36,759 bases of DNA from the NCBI RefSeq assembly GCF_000153105.1, contig NZ_CH672377.1:270472-307230 (forward strand). The letters are read 5' to 3'. The DNA is from Blastopirellula marina DSM 3645 (GTDB lineage: Bacteria > Planctomycetota > Planctomycetia > Pirellulales > Pirellulaceae). Position numbers and translations under genes: made by a program. Below the pieces are notes generated by a model. It saw nothing but the letters and a program-made list of their open reading frames with translations. It ran no database searches and was not told where the DNA came from. Numbering within the stretch: position 1 is the stretch's first letter; every line of letters begins with the position of its first letter. Of the stretch, positions 17,089 through 25,622 are shown piece after piece.

Positions 17089-17910
17089 CTAACGCACAAA
17101 CGCCAAGCGTTCTTCCTCGCAATGCCAACAATCCATTCCGTACGAGACCGCAAAGTCGTCGTCCATGTGGTCATCCCCCAAAGTGGCGAAGGGAATCGAT
17201 TGATCTAGCAAATAGTCCCGCAACGCGTATTGATCCATTTTTCTCGCGCACTCCTGCAAATCGACTCCGCTGTCAGCCGGCAGAAAAAAAGGCTGATCTC
17301 CATAGACGGCGCGATGCGCAAAGTATCGACCGTAGTCGAGTACGTTGCCAACGAAGATGTCGGACGTTCTTTCCAAAACGTGAAACATCCCGTTGTCAAG
17401 CAGTTGGCCGTTATCGCCCCGAAACCGGGCGAGCTCACTGATCACGATGGCCGTTTCGTCCAATGACGCTTTGGCCTGCTCCACTGCATATCCGCGAACA
17501 TACGGAGCTTCCAGAAACGTAGCGACCGAGTCGTATTCGAGCGGTCGTTGCAAGCCGGAAGCGTCAAACTCGCCCACAATCAGCAGCGCCGAATGCATCA
17601 CCACGTTCGATAGATAGACGATCGCCGGCTGCGAATTGTCCAGACCAGCGATTCGATCCAGCCGCGATCTCCCCATGCCCTGATACGTGAACACCGGGTC
17701 ATGGATCACCAAAGGCCGAGTTGGAAATCGATCGGCCAGCGAGTCAGCCAGTTGGCGGAATTGCAAACGTCCGCCCTCGGGCTGGTGAAAGTCAAACGGT
17801 GCGTCAAAGGTGCGAAGCATCAACTGGTAGCCTGCGATCGATGGTTGGATAAAGCCGCGTCCTGGGCAAATCAGGACCTCTGCGGAGAACAGTATTCTAT
17901 CGCAACTCAT
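17089..17910 (-). CDS. Unrecognised protein of about 273 residues
   Basis: I do not recognise this protein. It is soluble-looking and acidic, with no signal peptide and no membrane segment. It opens MSCDRILFSAEVLICPGRG and has a Phe/Pro-rich part (FDAPFDFHQPEGG). It ends with an Asp-rich stretch (LGDDHMDDDFAVSYG) and a Cys-x-x-Cys-like DCWHCEEE. The frame is open up to 18201, but that part reads like non-coding sequence (many Cys and Ser), so ATG 17910 is preferred; the ribosome-binding site is weak. It lies 48 bases before the mini-protein gene on the same strand and diverges from the sulfide cluster. Confidence 0.65.
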   Translation of the reverse strand: MSCDRILFSAEVLICPGRGFIQPSIAGYQLMLRTFDAPFDFHQPEGGRLQFRQLADSLADRFPTRPLVIHDPVFTYQGMGRSRLDRIAGLDNSQPAIVYLSNVVMHSALLIVGEFDASGLQRPLEYDSVATFLEAPYVRGYAVEQAKASLDETAIVISELARFRGDNGQLLDNGMFHVLERTSDIFVGNVLDYGRYFAHRAVYGDQPFFLPADSGVDLQECARKMDQYALRDYLLDQSIPFATLGDDHMDDDFAVSYGMDCWHCEEERLAFVR

Positions 17911-18127
17911 TACTGACAATCCGCTTGGCGAAGAGGTGGATGCACGCGGGTCGCCCAACACCGGTGCGTGGGAAATCTCCCCTGACGTAGCCAAGCACCG
18001 CTCCAGGCTTGTCGCTCTAAAGCAAGAACTGGTGAGGACCACGTTTAGGCAGCCGCAGTCGAGGTCAGAGCGCGATACCACGTTGCCTTCTAGCGGTAAC
18101 CGCATGGGGGTTGTCTTGCAAAAAGAT

Positions 18128-18155
18128 TGACATGTCGGAAGTTTCCGATATAAAT
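18128..18155 (+). promoter_or_regulatory. Strong sigma-70-type promoter with an internal operator-like palindrome
   Basis: TTGACA (18128-18133) and TATAAA (18150-18155) are separated by 16 bases. The spacer is filled by an inverted repeat, TCGGAAGTTTCCGA (18136-18149; 6-base arms, 2-base centre), extending to AT...AT on both sides. A protein bound there would cover the polymerase site, which suggests a repressor. The promoter faces the sulfide-oxidation genes. Transcription would begin near 18162, about 285 bases before the DUF1641 start. The rest of the gap 17911-18127 contains nothing I recognise. Confidence 0.65.
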
Positions 18156-18315
18156 AAATCATGGGGATTGAGTCAGTGACGAATCGATCCGGGAATCGCA
18201 TCGTATCCCAACCAGGTCCTGAGGGAGCGCTCAGCTTTTCCTCGATAAAAGTCGACTGCTTGCGGGCGTTTGCTCATTCCATGCGACTTTGCGTGGTGCG
18301 GTATTGCTTCGTAGC

Positions 18316-18355
18316 AGACGCGCCTCCTCATTCGTGGCGGCGTCTCGTTTTTTTT
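18316..18355 (+). terminator. Intrinsic terminator inside the leader of the sulfide cluster
   Basis: AGACGCGCC (18316-18324) can pair with GGCGGCGTCT (18336-18345) with one bulge, and T8 follows at 18348-18355. It lies about 190 bases after the promoter and 90 bases before the DUF1641 start. It should therefore end many transcripts early, giving either a short RNA or an attenuated leader. A second hairpin (CTGAG...CTCAG) lies near 18220. Confidence 0.65.
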
Positions 18356-18445
18356 CACCAAACATATCGTTTTATAGCGACACATCCACCTAAAATCACG
18401 AAGAGTCGACGGCCCCTATTGCGCATCGGAAAAGTGAGGATCTCA

Positions 18446-19204
18446 ATGAGTAGTGTCCACCCCAACGAGCATTCAATGCCGATCACCGATCGATTGAATG
18501 AGCCGCATACCCAAGAAATTTTGCACCGTCTACTCGACCGTGCGGAAGATCTCGACAAGGTTCTGCAAGCCGCAAGCGAGGCTCCCAACCTGGTGGCGAT
18601 CGCCACCGACGTGGTCGACAGCCTGGCTCGCCAGGCGGCGGATCAGGGAATTGATATCGAACAGCGCGCGACCGATCTACTGACCCTTCTGAAAAAAGTG
18701 ACCGAGCCGCAAAACGTCCAAGCGCTCATCACGCTCGTCGATCACCTTCCCAAACTGGCGCAAGCGACAAGCTTGGCGGACGAATTGCCCAACCTCATGG
18801 CGATCGTGATGGATGTCTTCGACGAGTGGTCGGACGATCTGAAAAAGCAGGGGATCGAGCTTGAGCAGAGTCTCCGCAATGGACTGCACGCCGCTTTGCA
18901 CCTTGGCGGTCGGATTCGCCGGGAAGAGCTGGACAGAATTGGCTACCTGCTGCGGTCCGATGTTCTGAGCGAGCATTCCGTGGAGACTGTCAGCCTGGCG
19001 GGCAGCGCCTTGTCGAGTTGTCGTCAAGGAAGCTGCGAACATCCGGTTCCCAAGCGTTTGGGCCTGTTAGGGCTGCTGAATGCGTCCCGTGATCCCAATA
19101 CGCAGCGGGCCCTCGCGTTCGCTGTGCAGTTCGGTAAATGCTTTGGCAATCTGCTGGAAGAAAAGCATTCCAATCGCCTTGTTTCATCCCCACCCCAATC
19201 GTAG
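18446..19204 (+). CDS. DUF1641 family protein of a sulfide-oxidation cluster
   Basis: This 252-residue protein has the repeated helical pattern of DUF1641 (COG2427): segments such as LVAIATDVVDSLARQAADQG and LMAIVMDVFDEWSDDLKKQG each follow a short Pro-Asn element. Such proteins are often encoded beside sulfide:quinone or other flavin oxidoreductases; their biochemical role is not established. It is mostly alpha-helical and soluble, with no signal peptide. The start ATG 18446 has GAGG upstream. The frame is open further up, but that region holds a promoter and a terminator. The stop lies 11 bases before the oxidoreductase start, so an operon is clear. The Cys pair in SSCRQGSCEH is worth noting. 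Confidence 0.85.
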   Translation: MSSVHPNEHSMPITDRLNEPHTQEILHRLLDRAEDLDKVLQAASEAPNLVAIATDVVDSLARQAADQGIDIEQRATDLLTLLKKVTEPQNVQALITLVDHLPKLAQATSLADELPNLMAIVMDVFDEWSDDLKKQGIELEQSLRNGLHAALHLGGRIRREELDRIGYLLRSDVLSEHSVETVSLAGSALSSCRQGSCEHPVPKRLGLLGLLNASRDPNTQRALAFAVQFGKCFGNLLEEKHSNRLVSSPPQS

Positions 19205-19215
19205 GAACCAATGTC

Positions 19216-20400
<1,185 letters not shown>

Positions 20401-20462
20401 CCGCAACAGCTTTCGATCCGCGTTCCAATGACAACACAATTTTGATCCCAGGAGACACCGCG

Positions 20463-20933
20463 ATGTCACAGTCCAAGTCGATCGAGAACCTTCAGAAGGC
20501 GCTTTCTATGGAGCTGACGGCCTGCCATCAGTACCAACTGCATGCGGCGGTGCTGGATGACTGGGGACTTGACCTGTTGGCCAAGCGAATGCGGGAAGAG
20601 ATGCAGGAAGAACTCGGGCATTCCAATAAATATTTAGAACGAATTTTGTTTCTGAAAGGGGATCCGACCCTCACGTTCGATAAAGCGCCGGTGCGCGCCC
20701 ATACGCTGACCGAAATCTTCCAATGCGACCTGAAAGATGAACAGGACGCGATCATATTTTATACGCAAGCCTCGCAGCAGGCGTCTCTCGATTCCGACAT
20801 CGGCACGCGATCGTTGTTTGAAACCATCGCCCTTGATGAAGAAGGGCACATGGCATGGCTAGAACTTCAACTCGACTTGCTCAAGCGAATGGGCGAAGCC
20901 GCTTACATTGCGAAGCACATGTCTTCGCTGTAG
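20463..20933 (+). CDS. bfr: Bacterioferritin-like ferritin lacking the usual heme Met
   Basis: This is a four-helix ferritin-like iron-storage protein of 156 residues. Di-iron residues are suggested by SMELTACHQYQLH (helix A), EEMQEELGHSNKYLERILFLKG (helix B, Glu and His) and DEEGHMAWLELQLDLL (helix D). By alignment with E. coli bacterioferritin (DEMKHADRYIERILFLEG), the heme-ligating Met52 is Leu here (EELGH), so this member may bind no heme or bind it differently. The start ATG 20463 has AGGAGA seven bases upstream. It sits 62 bases after the sulfide oxidoreductase and probably shares its transcript, which suggests a link between sulfide use and iron handling. No terminator T-run is seen after it. 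Confidence 0.88.
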   Translation: MSQSKSIENLQKALSMELTACHQYQLHAAVLDDWGLDLLAKRMREEMQEELGHSNKYLERILFLKGDPTLTFDKAPVRAHTLTEIFQCDLKDEQDAIIFYTQASQQASLDSDIGTRSLFETIALDEEGHMAWLELQLDLLKRMGEAAYIAKHMSSL

Positions 20934-21043
20934 AGCATTTCCCTTTCAGTCGGTAGCGTTTCCGCTTGGCTGCGGCGGCGCCTGCTTCAGCGAATCGACA
21001 TCCCCCAACGGCTCGGGTTGAATAGCCCGGGCTGTTCGCGTAC

Positions 21044-22576
21044 TTATCCTACCCCGCGATCCAACATCCGGTAGTTAATCGCCTCACTAATATGCGCGAT
21101 ATCAATCGCCGTCGCTCCCTCCAAATCCGCAATCGTTCGCGAAGTCCTCAGCACCTTATCATGCGCTCGCGCCGATAGTCCCAAGCTATGGACGCTTTGC
21201 TTCAGCAACGCCGCGCACGCGTCGTTCAAGTGGCAGAACTTGCGGATCTCGCGCGAACTCATTTGCCCGTTGTAACGCGTGGGACTGCCGACAAAGCGGC
21301 GGGTTTGAATCTTCCGGGCCTCCATCACTTGGGCCCGCATCTCTTCGCTAGAGATGCCGGGAGTCTTGGAGGCGAGTTCGCTGAACGGAACGGCGGGGAC
21401 TTCGATCTGAATATCGATGCGATCTAGCAAGGGGCCGCTGATCTTGCCGATGTAGCGTTCGACTTGCGGTACGTTGCAGCGGCAGTCGCGACGGGGATCG
21501 TTCCGATATCCGCAAGGGCACGGGTTCATCGCGGCGACCAGCATAAATTCGGCCGGAAAGGTCGTACTGCGAGTGGCGCGAGCGATCGTGACGCAGCCAT
21601 CTTCCAGAGGTTGCCGCATCACTTCGAGCGTGCGCCGCTGAAACTCGGGCAATTCATCAAGGAACAAAATCCCGTTGTGACTATGCGAGATCTCGCCAGG
21701 CGAAGGGGGATTGCCTCCACCCACCAGACCGGCTTCGCTGATCGTATGATGGGGCGAACGAAACGGTCGCCTGGTCAGCAAGGGTTGATTGGCCGGAAGT
21801 CGACCAGTGACGCTGTAAATGCGGGTCGTCTCGACTGATTCGCCGGGGGTCAAATCGGGCAAGATCGACGGCACGCGTTTGGCCAGCATCGTCTTGCCGG
21901 AACCCGGCGGACCTACCATCAATAGATTGTGGGCGGCTGCGGCGGCGATCACCAGGGCGCGCTTGGCCATCTCTTGGCCGCGGACGTCGGCGAAGTCGAC
22001 ATCGTAGCTGCTGTATTGGCGGAAGTATTCTTCAATACGCGGGGGGACCGGTTCGATGTCGATTGCGCCAGAGAGAAAGCCGACCGCTTCGGCTAGAGAA
22101 CAAACGGGGATCGCTTCGATCTCTTCGACGACGGCCGCTTCAGCGCCATTTTCGGCCGGGACTACAATCCCGCGCAGTCCCATCGCGGCGGCCTGCATCG
22201 CCATCGACAACGCGCCTTTGACCGGCCGCATGGCGCCATCGAGGGCCAGTTCGCCGACCACCGCATACTGCGTAAAGCGTTCTGACCGGATCTGTCCGCT
22301 GGCCGCCAGAATGCCCAGTGACGTGGGCAAATCAAACGCGGCCGCGTTCTTAGGAAGATCGGCCGGGGCCATGTTCACCACAACGCGATCCTGCGGCCGC
22401 ACGTAGCCCGAGTTGACGATCGCTCGTTCGATACGGTGGATGCTTTCGCGAACCGCCGCTTCGGGCAGGCCGACCATCACGGTTTTAGGCATCGACGTCG
22501 GAGAAATATCGACTTCAATATCGACCGGCACGGCGTCGATACCGAGCAACGAATAGGTACGAAGTTTGGAGAGCAT
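21044..22576 (-). CDS. yifB: YifB/ComM-family magnesium-chelatase-like AAA ATPase
   Basis: This ATPase has three parts: an N-terminal Lon-protease-like fold (MLSKLRTYSLLGIDAVPVDI and GLPEAAVRESIHR), the AAA module with Walker A VGPPGSGKT near residue 225 and Walker B GILFLDELPEF, and a C-terminal lid. A Cys-rich MNPCPCGYRNDPRRDCRC follows the AAA core, as in the family. ComM of naturally transformable bacteria is a branch-migration helicase; whether this planctomycete is competent cannot be told. ATG 22576 is chosen because the protein then begins as the family does; the open frame to 22708 adds non-family sequence. The length is 510 residues, normal. Confidence 0.93.
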   Translation of the reverse strand: MLSKLRTYSLLGIDAVPVDIEVDISPTSMPKTVMVGLPEAAVRESIHRIERAIVNSGYVRPQDRVVVNMAPADLPKNAAAFDLPTSLGILAASGQIRSERFTQYAVVGELALDGAMRPVKGALSMAMQAAAMGLRGIVVPAENGAEAAVVEEIEAIPVCSLAEAVGFLSGAIDIEPVPPRIEEYFRQYSSYDVDFADVRGQEMAKRALVIAAAAAHNLLMVGPPGSGKTMLAKRVPSILPDLTPGESVETTRIYSVTGRLPANQPLLTRRPFRSPHHTISEAGLVGGGNPPSPGEISHSHNGILFLDELPEFQRRTLEVMRQPLEDGCVTIARATRSTTFPAEFMLVAAMNPCPCGYRNDPRRDCRCNVPQVERYIGKISGPLLDRIDIQIEVPAVPFSELASKTPGISSEEMRAQVMEARKIQTRRFVGSPTRYNGQMSSREIRKFCHLNDACAALLKQSVHSLGLSARAHDKVLRTSRTIADLEGATAIDIAHISEAINYRMLDRGVG

Positions 22577-22761
22577 GCCGGCCCCTGTCCTCGAAAGCAA
22601 AACCACCCAGATGGGCACCATTGTGCAACACCGCAGGCAGGTGTTCAAGTGTTTAGTTGGCTCCGGCCAAAAAAGCTGCGTTTCGCCAGGACGAGCGGCA
22701 GTAATCACCGGGCTAGGCTCAAGCGCCGTACCGTTGCTCAGGGAATAGTAGCAAACGTGAT

Positions 22762-22790
22762 TTGACTCTGTTAAAAGTAACGCCCATAGA
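22762..22790 (+). promoter_or_regulatory. Possible promoter for the gene at 22844
   Basis: TTGACT (22762-22767) is followed after 17 bases by CATAGA (22785-22790). The -35 is good and the -10 is weak. It would leave a leader of about 47 bases before the 22844 start. Confidence 0.35.
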
Positions 22791-22843
22791 CTCCGCTTTC
22801 CCTTTCACTGGGATCTCTCCAGAGAAGATTCACAGAAGGAACG

Positions 22844-23527
22844 ATGATGGCCGGATACTTTCTCTACTCTCTCGACACAGGTTCCGTCGAAAAATTTCTC
22901 GCCGACCCCACCTCGGATCAGTTGACTCGATATGCGAAGCCGCTCGCGAAATCACTCCAGAAACAGAGAGACGATCTCGAGCCGACTGATCCGCTGCATG
23001 ACTGGCCCACCGACGCCGAAGCGCTGACGCCGCTTGTGCAACAGCGCCTAGCGACGATCGATTGGTACGCCGATCTATCGGTCCGTGGAAAAGGGCTTTG
23101 GGAAGGCGCCGCGTTTTCGTTTTTGACCGATAAGCGAAGTCGCAAAGAATTCAACTTTCGCGCCGAGAGCGACGGAATCAGTTTTACGATTCTCGAAAAA
23201 TTGCATGAACATTTCGGCGTCGCCGCCGACACCGTGACCGATCGCATGTTTACGCAATTCGGCAAGATGCCGCTTCGCTGCCGGTACCGGCAGTTAGATC
23301 GCCCCAGTTGGGAAGATTTCTGCGATGGCTTGGTTTATGTACCCTGGCACGGCGTTCACTCCACCGCCGACGCTGCTCAACTAATCGAGGAATTAAAAGC
23401 AGCCGAACCAACCGTGCTCGCGGACGACGATGCGGAAGTGGAGCGCGAATACGCGGAAGAACTGCTGCCCATGCTCGAGAAAATTGTCAAAAAGCAGCGA
23501 CTGTTGTTCGTCCAGGTCGATACTTAA
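22844..23527 (+). CDS. Unrecognised cytoplasmic protein of 227 residues
   Basis: I do not recognise a family. The protein is acidic, with no signal peptide and no membrane segment. It opens MMAGYFLYSLDTGSVEKFL. The middle is Trp-containing (IDWYADLS, GKGLWEGAAF), and a later part reads WEDFCDGLVYVPWHGVHS. The C-terminus is highly acidic (DDDAEVEREYAEELLPM) and then basic. AGAAGGA lies a few bases before the ATG, and a second in-frame ATG follows directly. It is a single-gene unit: a possible promoter lies upstream and a strong terminator follows its stop by about 70 bases. Confidence 0.75.
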   Translation: MMAGYFLYSLDTGSVEKFLADPTSDQLTRYAKPLAKSLQKQRDDLEPTDPLHDWPTDAEALTPLVQQRLATIDWYADLSVRGKGLWEGAAFSFLTDKRSRKEFNFRAESDGISFTILEKLHEHFGVAADTVTDRMFTQFGKMPLRCRYRQLDRPSWEDFCDGLVYVPWHGVHSTADAAQLIEELKAAEPTVLADDDAEVEREYAEELLPMLEKIVKKQRLLFVQVDT

Positions 23528-23599
23528 AAGCCGGCAAGGATAGCGCCGACTCGAGCCTAGCGTCTTACCGACCTATCCAAGCGATTCGCAGCGAGAACG

Positions 23600-23632
23600 A
23601 AAAACCGCCCGAATCATTGCGGGGTGGTTTTT
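23600..23632. terminator. Bidirectional intrinsic terminator between convergent genes
   Basis: AAAAACCGCCC (23600-23610) pairs with GGGTGGTTTTT (23622-23632) including one G-U pair. The A-run and T-run at the two ends make it work in both directions. It lies between the 22844-23527 gene (+) and the gene ending at 23687 (-). Confidence 0.8.
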
Positions 23633-23686
23633 ATTCTGATGCTGCCAGACGATCCAGTAGTCGCTTCGCTAGGGATCGAACTCACG

Positions 23687-24115
23687 CTACTTTTTTGAAA
23701 GTTCAAACGCGAACTCGTTGGGACCATCCTTCACGACTTCGACTTCGATCCCCGGTCCGCCAAATCGATACTTTCGCGGGATGACGCTGGGGGATTGGTC
23801 AGCGTCCGAGACATCGAACGAAACACGATGCTTTCCGGGAACGACTCCAGGAACCGCAGGCGGATAGTACGCGGTGAATTTTCCTTCGGCATTGGTCTTG
23901 CCGCGCGAGGGGGCGGCGTCCGCTTCCGGCAAAAACAGCACTTGAAAGTTCTGGGCCGGTTTCCCATCAATTGTGACAACCCCGGTGACATCCGCCAATT
24001 CGACGTCGGCGCCGCGACCGCCGAAGCAACCAATGGTCCCAAGCAAAACGGCGGAGAAGGAAAGTCGCATTGCGATGTGCGAGATCGAACGCAGCGTGGG
24101 GAGAAATTTCTCCAT
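23687..24115 (-). CDS. Small exported carboxypeptidase-regulatory-like protein paired with DUF1559
   Basis: This 142-residue protein has an N-terminal hydrophobic signal (LSFSAVLLGTIGC) ending in a probable lipidation Cys30, so it is likely a lipoprotein. The mature part is a beta-sandwich-like domain beginning VTGVVTIDGKPAQNFQVLF and continuing with a Tyr/Pro-rich block (YYPPAVPGVVPGKHRVSFDV), as in carboxypeptidase-regulatory/transthyretin-like modules. Its ATG overlaps the DUF1559 stop in TAATG, so translation is coupled; GGGAGAA precedes it. A second possible start (24070) would shorten the signal. The same arrangement, with a related domain, recurs at 35157-36632. Its role is unknown; the cell envelope is inferred. 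Confidence 0.8.
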   Translation of the reverse strand: MEKFLPTLRSISHIAMRLSFSAVLLGTIGCFGGRGADVELADVTGVVTIDGKPAQNFQVLFLPEADAAPSRGKTNAEGKFTAYYPPAVPGVVPGKHRVSFDVSDADQSPSVIPRKYRFGGPGIEVEVVKDGPNEFAFELSKK

Positions 24116-25089
24116 TAGTATTCTCCCAAAACTTCACCATCGGCGATTTTCGTGAGGTTCTGCAACGTGGTGAGATTCGCCGTTTCGCTGAGGAAATGGA
24201 CCGAACCGTCGCCAAACAGCGAGTTACATCCGCCGGGATGATGACTGCCGACGCGCCACGCATACGAAAGCCGGCTGACGGCAGGATCGTCGGGAATGTT
24301 GATTCCGAAACTCATCTGCAACCAGAACGTATGCGTGTAAGTTCCCCAGAAAGGCCCATACAAAGTCGACGTCTTCTCCATTTGCGACTCGGCAAGCAGG
24401 ACCGTGCTGCTCATCCCGTCGGTGAAGTCGCGAAACTTAGCGGCTCCGTTGATCCCAAACGCGGGACGCAAATTTCTGGTGTTGTCAGCGCCGTCCCAAT
24501 AGAGATGGTAGTGGTAGTCCCGCCATTCCGCGGTAACAAGACCATAGCTCGTGCGGTAATAATTCAAGTTGTAGTATTCACCGCTGCTAGATCGCGTGCC
24601 TGGCTGGTCAAACGGATCAGAAGGACAAGCGTAGGCGTCCAGCCGCGTCCCTTGCAGCGCCGCCATATTGTTGGCGGCGTCCGCCGCCGTGGGCGTGGTG
24701 ACCATCGCCGAATCGGCGGCGAGACTCATCGGTTGCTTGAAATCGAGACTGTCCGACAGCGCGTTTTGCTCTAGATAGGGGAGGATCAGCAAATGCGCGG
24801 TGACGTTGCGCACATTCTCCCCCACCGAAGCCGGCATGTGAGCGTCGTCACAAACCTTGCAGCCGGGATTGATCGTACCCGACGGCAAGACGCCGAAGGT
24901 ATCGTGATAGTTGTGCATCGCCAGGCCAATCTGTTTCAGATTGTTGGTGCATTGCATCCGCCGCGCGGCTTCGCGCGCCTGTTGTACGGCGGGCAGCAGG
25001 AGCGCAATTAAAACGCCGATGATCGCGATCACGACCAGCAGCTCCACCAGTGTGAACGCCAGCCGCTTCCGCAAAGATACAGTCGTCAT
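24115..25089 (-). CDS. DUF1559 protein with prepilin-type N-terminus
   Basis: The N-terminus is a type IV pilin-like methylation signal (RLAFTLVELLVVIAIIGVL), with cleavage expected before Phe12 and Glu16 as the +5 Glu. The residue before the cut is Ala, where Gly is usual. The long helix ends AVQQAREAARRMQC. The C-terminus carries the DUF1559 signature H-x9-DG (HPGGCNSLFGDG). The protein has 324 residues and is expected to be an envelope-associated pseudopilin-like protein; planctomycetes carry many of these with no settled function. GAAGGG precedes the start at about 11 bases. The stop is fused with the start of the following small lipoprotein gene. Confidence 0.93.
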   Translation of the reverse strand: MTTVSLRKRLAFTLVELLVVIAIIGVLIALLLPAVQQAREAARRMQCTNNLKQIGLAMHNYHDTFGVLPSGTINPGCKVCDDAHMPASVGENVRNVTAHLLILPYLEQNALSDSLDFKQPMSLAADSAMVTTPTAADAANNMAALQGTRLDAYACPSDPFDQPGTRSSSGEYYNLNYYRTSYGLVTAEWRDYHYHLYWDGADNTRNLRPAFGINGAAKFRDFTDGMSSTVLLAESQMEKTSTLYGPFWGTYTHTFWLQMSFGINIPDDPAVSRLSYAWRVGSHHPGGCNSLFGDGSVHFLSETANLTTLQNLTKIADGEVLGEY

Positions 25090-25337
25090 AGAGGCAACCC
25101 TTCAAGAATAAAGATGAAAAAGCGGTCGAGCCCGACTCGAGACATCGGGCCCGACCAGAATCTGGCGGGATGCAGAGAAGAGAAAGCTTGGTTGCGTCCT
25201 GACTTTGCATATCGCGTGCCAACACCGCTTAAAAAGGCGCCGATCTCGCCAAGTCGCCGTTGTCATTGGAGTTGCAGATATCACGAGACATCTCTCGCGT
25301 CGAGAAGGACGCGGTCTTTTGCCTCATTCGCGGCGGA

Positions 25338-25408
25338 CGCCTGACGCGCATTTCAGCAATTCAGGCGGCGGCTAGCCCGCGTCTATTGCGCAGCGGCCGC
25401 CGCCTGAA
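25338..25408. repeat. Competing inverted repeats in the DUF1559-M48 gap
   Basis: The gap 25090-25622 has no convincing gene. It contains TTCAGGCGGCGGC (25360-25372), which pairs perfectly over 13 bases with GCCGCCGCCTGAA (25396-25408). CGCCTGA at 25338-25344 can pair instead with TCAGGCG (25361-25367), so two hairpins exclude each other. There is no T-run on either side. It could be a REP-like element or an RNA structure ahead of the DUF1559 gene. A TAGCCCGC motif lies in the loop, and the same 8-mer occurs at 2666-2673. Confidence 0.5.
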
Positions 25409-25622
25409 CCTAAATTTCCCGCCGCTTGATCCTGGCAATCTCCCTTTTTTCCGCTCTTGTCGCAACGATCAACCGTCCCAACGGCGGAGGAGAGAGGAAC
25501 CGTCCGACATGCGCAAGACGCAACGCATGGCCAACGGAATAAGAGACGCCGATGCTTCGCTTGGGCTGCAGCGTTTTCGAGAATAGAGACGAGCGAATCC
25601 GTTGTCGACTCGCTGGCCCCGG

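Noticed and set aside
17911-18201. N-terminal extension of the 17089-17910 gene
   Set aside because: The Cys/Ser-rich translation is unlike the rest of the protein, and the region contains a divergent promoter.
18161-18445. N-terminal extension of the DUF1641 frame
   Set aside because: It spans an intrinsic terminator and has no ribosome-binding site. The family-like start with GAGG upstream is at 18446.
25260-25586. 108-residue plus-strand open frame in the DUF1559-M48 gap
   Set aside because: It is Arg-rich, has no ribosome-binding site and runs across inverted repeats.
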